This document shows, in pieces, positions 1 to 5,413 of a DNA stretch of 5,549 nucleotides (positions are counted from its first letter, which is position 1; every line of letters begins with the position of its first letter). The notes below the pieces were generated by a model. The model saw only the letters and a list, made by a program, of their open reading frames with translations. It made no database searches and had not been told where the DNA came from. This DNA is from Flavobacteriales bacterium (GTDB taxonomy: Bacteria > Bacteroidota > Bacteroidia > Flavobacteriales > UBA7430), in assembly GCA_002685115.1 (NCBI GenBank), contig NYWQ01000069.1, positions 1 to 5,549 on the forward strand, read 5' to 3'. Made by a program: the position numbers and the translations under genes.

Positions 1-83
1 TTATCCATCTGTTTACATGCATGGAAAATTACCTTTCCAACTTCTTTGGGAGAGTCGAAAATAACGTACTCGGCACCCTTACC
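1..83 (-). pseudogene. Possible edge fragment of an unidentified gene
   Basis: Read leftward from position 83, the minus strand is open to the window edge for 27 codons. It begins GKGAEYVIFDSPKEVG and continues as an amphipathic, helix-like stretch. First codon positions are strongly purine-biased, as in real coding DNA. No ATG, GTG or TTG lies in frame at its beginning, and a TGA occupies 86-84, so a normal gene start is not visible. It may be a truncated remnant, the inside of a gene broken by a stop, or chance. The plus strand is also open in frame 1 from base 1 to a TAA at 115-117 (ending ...DKFWKFDSI), which could instead be the 3' end of a gene entering from the left. I do not recognise a family in either reading. 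The base composition here is clearly less AT-rich than in the following 200 bases, which supports some coding origin. Confidence 0.25.
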
Positions 84-258
84 TCAGGATAAATTTTGGA
101 AATTTGACTCTATTTAAATGGTTATAAAAATGCTATACTATTTTAAAATCTAGCGAGCTTAAATATCATAATTTCTACTTATTTTTACTTTTTGTAAGTC
201 ATAAATCCTATTATTGAGTTGTACTTTTTTTATTCTTTTCTTCATCTCTTTTAGATAG

Positions 259-288
259 TTGAAAATTAAATTTATTAGAATACTTTTG
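259..288 (+). promoter_or_regulatory. Bacteroidota-type promoter of the YiiX-like gene
   Basis: A TTG at 259-261 is followed, after a 19-base spacer, by TACTTTTG at 281-288. This matches the known Bacteroidota sigma factor consensus of a -33 TTG and a -7 TAnnTTTG. Transcription would begin at about 294-296, giving a 5' leader of roughly 35 bases before the ATG at 331. The 130 bases between the edge fragment and this promoter hold nothing recognisable. Confidence 0.6.
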
Positions 289-323
289 AACTAATTTTCA
301 ATTTAATCTTAAAAAAATTAGTT
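289..323 (+). other. Inverted repeat in the leader of the YiiX-like gene
   Basis: AACTAATTTT at 289-298 is perfectly complementary to AAAATTAGTT at 314-323, with a 15-base loop between them. It lies directly after the -7 box and ends seven bases before the start codon. Both arms are almost pure A/T, so the hairpin would be weak. It could affect translation initiation or be a by-product of composition. Confidence 0.3.
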
Positions 324-330
324 TTTAATT

Positions 331-1002
331 ATGAATAAAGACTTTATACTTCTTCCTCTTTTTTTGATATTCTTACTTAGTTTAAATTCTTGTAATGAAA
401 ATAAAAATTCAGTTTTTGAACTAAAACAAGGGGATTTACTATTTCAAAATACTGGGTCAGATAAGATTGATAATGCAATTAAATCAGTAACAGCAACATC
501 ACTTTCTAAAAGTTATTCGCATGTTGGTTTGGCAATGCAAAAAGAGGATAAATGGTTTGTTATAGAGGCTATTCCAAAAAAAGGGGTAACGCTTACATCC
601 CTTGACCAGTTTCTTAATAGAAACAAAACTAAATTCAATAAATATCAAACTACCGTTGCCAGATTAGAGCGCAACTATAATGCATATATTTCTGATGCTA
701 TTACTTTTGGGTTGGAGAGAATTAATTCTCCTTATGATGAGGTTTTTGCTTGGGATGATAGTTCTTATTATTGCTCGGAGTTAGTGTATAAAATGTTTTC
801 ATCCCAACGTTTAGCCAAAGACTCTATGCCCTTTATTACCAATCCTATGACATTTAACGACAGTACAGGCAAACCAATGCTAAGTTGGGTAAATTACTAC
901 CAGCATATTAATCATGAAATTCCTGAGGGAAGAATAGGGACAAATCCAAACTTAATTGCTAGTAGTCCCCACATTAAATTTATTCATGATTATGATAACT
1001 AA
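331..1002 (+). CDS. YiiX/YebB-like papain-fold (C92) lipoprotein
   Basis: This 223-residue protein is predicted to be a membrane-anchored, permuted NlpC/P60-like cysteine hydrolase of the YiiX (peptidase C92) family. Members are thought to act as amidases or peptidases, often with unknown substrate. Residues 1-20 form a hydrophobic signal peptide ending in the lipobox L18-N-S-C21, so the mature protein should be a lipoprotein facing the periplasm or outer membrane. The permuted catalytic order is visible: a GD motif at 34-35, His64 in SHVGL, Glu79 in VIEA, and the nucleophile Cys148 in YYCSELV. SPYD at 133-136 and the late 'GTNPNLIASSP' segment also fit the family. The length is normal and no residue expected for catalysis is missing. 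The ATG at 331 follows the promoter at 259-288 and immediately precedes the signal peptide; there is no Shine-Dalgarno sequence. The substrate cannot be inferred from the neighbours. Confidence 0.85.
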   Translation: MNKDFILLPLFLIFLLSLNSCNENKNSVFELKQGDLLFQNTGSDKIDNAIKSVTATSLSKSYSHVGLAMQKEDKWFVIEAIPKKGVTLTSLDQFLNRNKTKFNKYQTTVARLERNYNAYISDAITFGLERINSPYDEVFAWDDSSYYCSELVYKMFSSQRLAKDSMPFITNPMTFNDSTGKPMLSWVNYYQHINHEIPEGRIGTNPNLIASSPHIKFIHDYDN

Positions 1003-1012
1003 ATATCATCAT

Positions 1013-1094
1013 ATCCATCCCAAAGCGGTTTGAACGAGAACCTGCAAGGGGAGCCTTACAGGTCAAGTTATTTTAAAAATAAATGACCTTTTTT
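1013..1094 (+). repeat. Intergenic repeat, copy 1 (lacks upstream terminator half)
   Basis: This is the first of four related elements. It contains AAAGCGGTTTGAACGAGAAC, a CAAGGGGAGCC box at 1045-1055, and a terminal hairpin. GGTTT (1027-1031) pairs with GAACC (1038-1042) around the six-base loop GAACGA; the last pair is a T-G wobble where copy 2 has C-G. AAGG-GGAG-CCTT can form a small second hairpin. Unlike copies 2-4 it has no GCCACTC terminator or TTAAATTTCTTAAG linker in front, because the YiiX-like gene ends only 10 bases upstream. Confidence 0.85.
1060..1094 (+). terminator. Terminator-like 3' hairpin of repeat copy 1
   Basis: AGGTCA (1060-1065) pairs with TGACCT (1084-1089) and is followed by a T run to 1094. 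The loop contains a further AT palindrome, TTATTTTAAAAATAA. It is the only terminator candidate after the YiiX-like gene, so the repeat itself may end that transcript. Confidence 0.55.
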
Positions 1095-1198
1095 ATATGT
1101 TAATATTATGTTATTGAATGAAACACACTAATAATTGGTAAGGTTTTAGCGTTTAGAATGATATAAGTTTTTCATAATCCTAGGGGATTTAGTTTGAG
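1095..1198. other. Gene-free interval between repeat copies 1 and 2
   Basis: About 100 AT-rich bases separate the end of copy 1 from the next terminator. The only ATG-started frames are a few codons long, and no promoter with both boxes is visible. The stretch ends in a terminator although no gene precedes it, so it may be the remnant of a lost gene or an empty unit of the repeat array. Confidence 0.4.
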
Positions 1199-1225
1199 AA
1201 GTCACTCTACTCTGAGTGGCTTTTT
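1199..1225 (+). terminator. Rho-independent terminator of repeat unit 2
   Basis: AAGTCACTC pairs with GAGTGGCTT (one G-T pair) around the loop TACTCT, followed by TTT. It is the GCCACTC/GAGTGGC type also seen at 4214 and 5364. No coding sequence lies directly upstream, so it is either orphaned or carried as part of the repeat unit. Confidence 0.7.
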
Positions 1226-1245
1226 CATTCCCTAAATTTTTTCAA

Positions 1246-1330
1246 ATCCTTCCAAAAGCGGTTCGAACGAGAACCTTCAAGGGGAGCCTAATAGATCAGG
1301 TTATTTTTAAAAATAAATGACCTTTTTTTT
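1246..1330 (+). repeat. Intergenic repeat, copy 2
   Basis: Best-preserved copy. It starts ATCCTTCCAAAAGCGG. GGTTC (1260-1264) and GAACC (1271-1275) form a hairpin with loop GAACGA. CAAGGGGAGCC lies at 1278-1288. It ends with AGGTTA (1298-1303) pairing with TGACCT (1318-1323) around TTTTTAAAAA-rich DNA, then a long T run. With the terminator at 1199 and a 20-base linker it forms a composite unit of about 130 bases. The ATG at 1317-1319 lies inside the descending arm of the last hairpin. Confidence 0.9.
1298..1330 (+). terminator. Terminator-like 3' hairpin of repeat copy 2
   Basis: A six-pair stem AGGTTA/TGACCT (one T-G pair) is followed by eight T residues. Compared with copy 1, the G-C pair has become G-T, which is a structure-preserving change. 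It would insulate the downstream regulator gene from transcription coming through the repeat. Confidence 0.5.
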
Positions 1331-1409
1331 ATTTCTGGTATTAGTTAAATTAATGCCAATGAACCCACAACATCTTTTTTATGGTATAGTCTTTGTAATA
1401 TCACTTGAT

Positions 1410-1982
1410 ATGAATGGATTAATTAAATATTTATCTAACAAAATTGACCTCAGCTTTGCAGCTAAGCAATATGTAATGTCTATTTCTACACATCAAAAAA
1501 TTAAAAAAGGAGATGTTTTATTAAGTCAAGGTAATAAAGTCGATTCAATTTATTTTGTTGAAGATGGATGCTTGCGTTCTTTCAGTTTAGATAAACATGG
1601 CAATGAACACACCTTACAGTTTGCTATTAAAAATTGGTGGTTATCTGATTACAGATCTACTCACAATAATAAATTGTCTGAATTAACAGTAGAGTGTATT
1701 AAAGAAGCAAATATAATTCAGATTTCAGTAGATGACTTTTATCATGCACTTAAAACATTCCCGGAATTGGATAAATTACACAGGCAAAACTTAGAGAATC
1801 GTGTATCTGCTCTTGAAACAAGAATCTTAGATCAATTAATGTTATCCGCATCAGCTCGATACGAAGAGTTTCAAGTAAAATATTCTGATATAGAATCACT
1901 AATTCCTAATTATTGTATTGCTTCTTATTTAGGCATAGCAAAAGAAAGTTTGAGTAGAATTAGAATAAAAAAAAGAAGCTAA
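1410..1982 (+). CDS. Crp/Fnr-family transcriptional regulator
   Basis: With the start at 1410 the protein has 190 residues, the usual size for the short Crp/Fnr regulators abundant in Bacteroidota. The N-terminal cyclic-nucleotide-binding-like barrel shows IKKGDVLLSQG (about 31-41) and YFVEDGCLRSF (48-58). A dimerisation helix follows, then SASARYEEF (146-154), the usual lead-in to the DNA-binding domain. The helix-turn-helix is IASYLGIAKESLSRIR (170-185). The residues that bind cAMP in E. coli CRP are not evident, so the ligand is unknown. An upstream in-frame ATG at 1317 would add 31 residues (MTFFLFLVLV...), but it lies in the terminator hairpin of repeat copy 2 and the added part has no family counterpart. 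MNGLIKYLSNKIDL is a typical N-terminus. No clear two-box promoter is visible; TAGTCTTTG at 1387-1395 is a one-base-off -7. Genes of this class are often self-regulated or act on neighbours, but no operator is apparent. Confidence 0.85.
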   Translation: MNGLIKYLSNKIDLSFAAKQYVMSISTHQKIKKGDVLLSQGNKVDSIYFVEDGCLRSFSLDKHGNEHTLQFAIKNWWLSDYRSTHNNKLSELTVECIKEANIIQISVDDFYHALKTFPELDKLHRQNLENRVSALETRILDQLMLSASARYEEFQVKYSDIESLIPNYCIASYLGIAKESLSRIRIKKRS

Positions 1983-2018
1983 TTAACATAGGTCATTTTT
2001 TTTCTAATTATTCCCCCA

Positions 2019-2027
2019 TACATTTGC
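2019..2027 (+). promoter_or_regulatory. -7 promoter box of the fasciclin gene
   Basis: TACATTTGC at 2019-2027 matches the Bacteroidota -7 consensus TAnnTTTG exactly. No TTG stands at the usual -33 distance, where a T run is found instead. The start point would be near 2033, leaving a leader of about 24 A-rich bases before the ATG at 2057. This suggests the gene is transcribed separately from the regulator gene 74 bases upstream. Confidence 0.5.
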
Positions 2028-2056
2028 ATAACAATTTAAACTAAAAAATATACAAA

Positions 2057-4087
2057 ATGAAAAAGATTACAATTTTATTTTCTTTACTAACAACTGCTCT
2101 TGTTGCTCAAAATGGTTTTAACAATTGGGATTGCTTCGATTCATATCCAGGAGCTTATGAAATTTATACAGCAGGTGGTGGTCTATTTTCTAACGAAGTA
2201 AATCAAGCTTTAAATCAATTTTGCGATAGTTTAGACAATGTAACCAGTCCAGATAATGATGGAGATGACCCATCTAATTCTGATGGCGTATTCTTTATTT
2301 GCAATGGTGAAGAAATTGTTATTGATACATTAGATCTCATAAACAATCCTGCAGAATTCTATGTATATATTGAATCTTTAAATTGTGCTGAAGCACAAGA
2401 TTGGGCGAATGGAGGTGTTGACCAAATCTTCGGATGTACAGATCAATTAGCCATTAATTTTAATGCTACAGCATTGGAAGACGACGGTTCTTGTGAATAC
2501 GATTGTGTATGTCAACCAGTTAATCAACCAGTATGTGGCTCCGATGGTTTGCCTTACGCTAATTCTTGTGTTGCCGCTTGTGCAGGTGTTGATTTCACTT
2601 ACGGAGAATGTGATAATAGTATTGACTCAGAAGATGTCTTTATTATTTGTAATGGAGAGGAGATCGTTATTGATACATTAGATTTACTAAACAATCCTGA
2701 AGCATTTTATGAATACATTGAATCTTTAAATTGTGCTGAAGCAGAGGATTGGTTAAATGAAGGGAACGATTCAAATTTACCAGAGCCTCAAAGTTACTTT
2801 AGTTGGGATTGCATATACAATTATCCCGAAGCTAGTGAATTGTATATGGATTTCGGAAATGCAGAGGCATCTGGAGCATTAGAAGAGTTTTGTTTAGCGG
2901 TAGCCAATGGAGATTGGATGTGGGGTGAAGACCCAACTCAATGGCCTATTACATGTGAAGAAGGTACTTCTATAGCTACTGTAGAATTTGAAACAGCTGG
3001 CTTTGGTTTTGAAGATGAAATATCTTGGAGTTTAGAGCAGTATGAAGGAACAATCGGATTAACACCTGTTTGCTTAGAAGACGGATGTTCGCAGTTTAAT
3101 ATGTTCGACTCTTGGGGAGACGGATGGGGTGGAATTACTTTTACCATCAACAGTCCCGATGGGGTTCTGTTGACAGGCTCTTTAGACGATGGCTTTGTAC
3201 AATCTCTTCCCTTTGGTTTGAATACTTCAGAATTGTGTTTTGATGTAACAGAAGTTGAAAATCCAGATGCATTTACTTGTTTCGAAGATGTTTTCCCCGG
3301 AATTGGCAACATTGATTTTGAAACGATGTACCCAAACATGGAAATGACCAATGAAGATCTTTTCTTCATTATTGAAGATACCGATGTTGATTTTTCTGTA
3401 TTTACAGAAAATGGAATTGAGTTCACTGCACAAGAAATGGACGGTTACCTTCTTTTTGGACCTATATCTATTGATGATCTCATTTCTTTTGTTATTGGTC
3501 TTGGCATGGACGAATCATCCATTCCATGGGGTTACTTTAGACCCGCTAATAATGAAGTTGTTGCTCAAGGGATTTTAAATAAAGACAATATGGAGCTTCC
3601 AAATAATTTCAGTATGTCTTTTGAAGCTCCATCTTCCGTAGTTGATATTATTGTTGGTTCTCCAGACCATACAACATTAGCAGCAGCAGTTGGAGCAGCA
3701 GGATTAGTTGAGACTCTAAGTGGAGATGGTCCCTTTACGGTTTTTGCGCCAACAGATGCAGCCTTTGCTTTGTTGCCAGAAGGTTTAGTTGCAACTTTAC
3801 TAGAAGATCCTTCAGGACAATTAACAACCATTTTGACACACCATGTTTATGCTGGTTTAGCACTTTCAACAGATCTTTACGATGGCATGATGGTACCAAC
3901 AATTGCAGGTGGAGCGCTTGAAGTTACCTTCCCTATGGAAATGGTACATATTGGTGACGCAATGGTTACCACAGCAGATTTACAAGCCGACAACGGTGTA
4001 GTACATGTGATTAATGCTGTGCTTATTCCTGAAGAAGGCCTTTCTATCCATGAGTCTTTACTCTTGGAAGACAATGCAGAGTACTAG
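2057..4087 (+). CDS. Secreted Kazal/fasciclin surface protein, interrupted by TAG
   Basis: This is a 676-residue, acidic, multidomain exported protein, probably a cell-surface adhesin or matrix protein. Residues 1-18 are a Sec signal peptide (MKKITILFSLLTTALVAQ). A 'WDC...YP' segment (24-37) recurs at 250-263. A block of about 39 residues (78-116, ICNGEEIVIDTLDL...) recurs at 194-232. GCTDQLAINFNATALEDDGS (127-146) is the calcium-binding-looking 'GCTD...DDGSC' motif common in marine Bacteroidota. Residues 150-185 match a Kazal serine-protease-inhibitor domain, with six cysteines (150, 152, 160, 171, 175, 185) and Tyr167 correctly spaced. Residues about 303-394 contain DSWGDGWGG, a known Bacteroidota surface-protein segment. 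Residues 407-523 are unassigned. A fasciclin domain spans about 526-658 (FAPTDAAFA, HHVYAG, NGVVHVINAVLIP). The frame ends at TAG (4085-4087), but a T9SS-like tail continues in the same frame (next entry). The full protein would have been about 711 residues. Fasciclin domains typically mediate adhesion; the target is unknown. Confidence 0.85.
   Translation: MKKITILFSLLTTALVAQNGFNNWDCFDSYPGAYEIYTAGGGLFSNEVNQALNQFCDSLDNVTSPDNDGDDPSNSDGVFFICNGEEIVIDTLDLINNPAEFYVYIESLNCAEAQDWANGGVDQIFGCTDQLAINFNATALEDDGSCEYDCVCQPVNQPVCGSDGLPYANSCVAACAGVDFTYGECDNSIDSEDVFIICNGEEIVIDTLDLLNNPEAFYEYIESLNCAEAEDWLNEGNDSNLPEPQSYFSWDCIYNYPEASELYMDFGNAEASGALEEFCLAVANGDWMWGEDPTQWPITCEEGTSIATVEFETAGFGFEDEISWSLEQYEGTIGLTPVCLEDGCSQFNMFDSWGDGWGGITFTINSPDGVLLTGSLDDGFVQSLPFGLNTSELCFDVTEVENPDAFTCFEDVFPGIGNIDFETMYPNMEMTNEDLFFIIEDTDVDFSVFTENGIEFTAQEMDGYLLFGPISIDDLISFVIGLGMDESSIPWGYFRPANNEVVAQGILNKDNMELPNNFSMSFEAPSSVVDIIVGSPDHTTLAAAVGAAGLVETLSGDGPFTVFAPTDAAFALLPEGLVATLLEDPSGQLTTILTHHVYAGLALSTDLYDGMMVPTIAGGALEVTFPMEMVHIGDAMVTTADLQADNGVVHVINAVLIPEEGLSIHESLLLEDNAEY
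2288..2752 (+). repeat. Internal duplication within the fasciclin gene
   Basis: Two in-frame copies of about 117 bases, at 2288-2404 and 2636-2752, encode nearly identical 39-residue blocks (ICNGEEIVIDTLDL, then a LNCAEA(Q/E)DW end). They flank the GCTD and Kazal segments. With the repeated WDC-YP segments this points to tandem domain growth of the protein's N-terminal half. Confidence 0.85.
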
Positions 4088-4192
4088 TATTCTATAGATG
4101 TTCTCGGTAAAAGAGTTGCCGCAGACAGTCATGGGATTATTATTTTTGATAAATATTCTTCAGGTAAAGTTGTAAAACGTTTTGTAAAATAA
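4088..4192 (+). other. Severed T9SS-type C-terminal tail in frame after TAG
   Basis: Directly after the TAG at 4085-4087 the same frame stays open for 34 codons and closes with TAA at 4190-4192. It encodes YSIDVLGKRV, a short linker, then GIIIFDKYSSGKVVKRFVK. This is the form of a short C-terminal tail of type IX secretion cargo in Flavobacteriales: an LG-x-x-V turn, a hydrophobic strand, Y-x-x-G-K, and a basic end. No start codon or promoter precedes it, so it is not a separate gene. The best reading is the original C-terminus of the fasciclin protein, cut off by one nonsense change. TTG, TCG, TAT or TAC to TAG would each suffice. A sequencing error or stop-codon read-through remains possible. 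Confidence 0.8.
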
Positions 4193-4213
4193 GTTTTTTT
4201 AGGTTGTTAATTT

Positions 4214-4239
4214 AAGCCACTCTAATTAGAGTGGCTTTT
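4214..4239 (+). terminator. Rho-independent terminator after the fasciclin gene
   Basis: AAGCCACTCTAA and TTAGAGTGGCTT form a perfect 24-base palindrome at 4214-4237, followed by two more T residues. It lies 21 bases after the TAA that ends the severed tail, where the terminator of an uninterrupted gene would stand. It is also the first half of repeat unit 3. Confidence 0.85.
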
Positions 4240-4259
4240 CGTTGCTTAAACTTCTTAAG

Positions 4260-4335
4260 ACCCTTCCAAAAGCGTTTCGAACGAGAACCCACAAGGGGAG
4301 CCCTAAAGTTCAGGTTAAAAATAAATGACCTTTTT
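4260..4335 (+). repeat. Intergenic repeat, copy 3
   Basis: It begins ACCCTTCCAAAAGCG. The first hairpin is imperfect here (GTTTC at 4274-4278 against GAACC at 4285-4289, one mismatch). CAAGGGGAGCC lies at 4292-4302; an extra C after it lets AGGG-GAG-CCCT pair, so the small second hairpin is kept. The inner TTATTTTT arm seen in copies 2 and 4 is missing. The terminator at 4214 and a 20-base linker precede it in the same order as in units 2 and 4. Confidence 0.9.
4312..4335 (+). terminator. Terminator-like 3' hairpin of repeat copy 3
   Basis: AGGTTA (4312-4317) pairs with TGACCT (4326-4331) around the loop AAAATAAA, followed by T residues to 4335. Despite loss of the inner AT arm, the outer six-pair stem and T run are unchanged, which suggests that the hairpin matters. 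Confidence 0.55.
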
Positions 4336-4406
4336 AATGCAAACACTCAAAGTTAAAGAATCCATCTTTAGCATATTTATGCGATAGAACATGTAAGAAA
4401 ACTCTT

Positions 4407-5258
4407 ATGAAAAACAAACTAAAAACATTTGGTATTATATTGCTATCAATGGTTGGATTGATTTTTCAATTTATTACAATAATTGGAATTGGAAATTATT
4501 TTCAGGGAATCGACCAAAAACTAATTGGCAATATCTTTATGGTTCTCTTTCCAATGGGCGTTTACTTTGCAGTAAAGATTTTTAATAGAAAAGTAAACGG
4601 CCTACACATTGAAAAATACGGATTTGGGTTAAAAGAATTTATTTTTAATTTTTTCTCAGGTATTTGTCTAGCAATTGGGATAATGTCTTTAGTGTTGCTA
4701 ATTACCAAACTTATCTTCGGAATTGATATTGGATTTATTGGTTTAAAAAACGATTTTCAAGAACCGTTGTTGAGTTTAGTCCTTACCTTATTAATTGTTG
4801 GTGTTTGGGAAGAGTTTTATTTTAGAGGATTGGTATTCAATACTTTCTTGAAAAATCACTTTGGCTTTCATCTCTCTGCATTCATTTCTTCAGTATTGTT
4901 TTCTATTATCCATTGGAGTAGTTTTGATATGACTGAAACATCTTGGTTTTGGTATTTAGGGATAGTATTTATAGGCTATATTCTTGTGTATATTTATGTA
5001 TATACTAGTTCTATATGGTCTGTAGTTTCTTTTCATTTTACCTGGAATCTTATCGCAACATTAATGGATGATAGTGAAAATGAAATTGGGTTGTTTGAAG
5101 TGTTAAACTACATAGAGCACTCAAAGATAATTGATAATATTACTGTTATTTGTTTGGGGATATTTTTATTTCTTATTGTGGTTTTAGATAAAAGAATAGG
5201 TGGCGCGAAAAGAATAAAATTATATATAGATGAAGTAACTAATGCCAAGACCGTATAA
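4407..5258 (+). CDS. CPBP (Abi) family intramembrane glutamic/metalloprotease
   Basis: This 283-residue polytopic membrane protein belongs to the CPBP family, related to eukaryotic Rce1 CAAX protease. Bacterial members are variously linked to bacteriocin immunity, surface-protein processing, or unknown roles. The family motifs are in order: WEEFYFRG with Glu135, Glu136 and Arg140 (EExxxR); FSIIH with Phe165 and His169 (FxxxH); and HFTWN with His210 and Asn214 (HxxxN). Hydrophobic segments lie near residues 8-30, 42-58, 78-103, 121-137, 155-170, 182-200 and 245-262. The active site lies in the second half, as usual, and no key residue is missing. The C-terminus is a basic cytosolic-looking tail (DKRIGGAKRIK...). 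The ATG at 4407 is chosen because it precedes the first membrane segment with a basic MKNKLK start. There is no Shine-Dalgarno sequence and no convincing promoter in the 71 bases after repeat copy 3. No bacteriocin or precursor gene is adjacent, so the substrate is unknown. Confidence 0.88.
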   Translation: MKNKLKTFGIILLSMVGLIFQFITIIGIGNYFQGIDQKLIGNIFMVLFPMGVYFAVKIFNRKVNGLHIEKYGFGLKEFIFNFFSGICLAIGIMSLVLLITKLIFGIDIGFIGLKNDFQEPLLSLVLTLLIVGVWEEFYFRGLVFNTFLKNHFGFHLSAFISSVLFSIIHWSSFDMTETSWFWYLGIVFIGYILVYIYVYTSSIWSVVSFHFTWNLIATLMDDSENEIGLFEVLNYIEHSKIIDNITVICLGIFLFLIVVLDKRIGGAKRIKLYIDEVTNAKTV

Positions 5259-5282
5259 AATCAAAAAAGTATTAAGTCTTAG

Positions 5283-5345
5283 TTCTGTCGCATAATCTCT
5301 AATTCAATTAGAGTTTTTAGTAGTCGTCAAATTAATGCGACAGAA
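5283..5345. mobile_element. 63-bp inverted-repeat element (MITE-like remnant)
   Basis: TTCTGTCGCAT at 5283-5293 is the perfect inverse of ATGCGACAGAA at 5335-5345. Allowing a one-base shift, the match extends by AAT. The 41 bases between them contain a second hairpin followed by T residues. The terminal sequence resembles ends of some IS6-family elements (TTCTGTTGCAAA type). No transposase and no clear target-site duplication are seen. It may be a minimal transposon remnant or simply a large nested hairpin after the CPBP gene. Confidence 0.4.
5297..5318 (+). terminator. Terminator candidate after the CPBP gene
   Basis: CTCTAA pairs with TTAGAG around TTCAA, followed by TTTTT. It sits 38 bases after the stop codon and inside the 63-bp inverted repeat. 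Its arms are the same CTCTAATT/AATTAGAG sequence found in the terminator at 4214. Confidence 0.55.
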
Positions 5346-5363
5346 TCCAAATTTGAAATAAAT

Positions 5364-5393
5364 AAAAAGCCACTCTAATAGGGTGGCTTTTTT
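5364..5393 (+). terminator. Rho-independent terminator of repeat unit 4
   Basis: AAAAAGCCACTC pairs with GGGTGGCTTTTT (one T-G pair) around TAATA. The U-rich end makes it work on the + strand, and the A-rich 5' arm would let it work on the - strand too. It is the second terminator after the CPBP gene and the first half of repeat unit 4. Confidence 0.8.
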
Positions 5394-5413
5394 CATTCTT
5401 TAAATTTCTTAAG

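Noticed and set aside
1251..1290. tRNA T-arm (GGTTCGAAC) in the repeats
   Set aside because: The stem around TTCGAAC does not pair as a T-arm, and no anticodon or acceptor arms are found nearby.
2938..3831. Long open frames on the minus strand and in other plus frames within the fasciclin gene
   Set aside because: They lie wholly inside a gene with clear domains and signal peptide, have no recognisable family, and no promoter or leader of their own.
4088..4192. Separate small gene for the T9SS-like tail
   Set aside because: No start codon opens the frame, no leader is present, and the sequence continues the upstream frame without a shift.
4407..5258. Bacteriocin immunity role for the CPBP protein
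   Set aside because: No double-glycine leader peptide, bacteriocin or ABC exporter gene lies nearby; the motifs support only the protease family.
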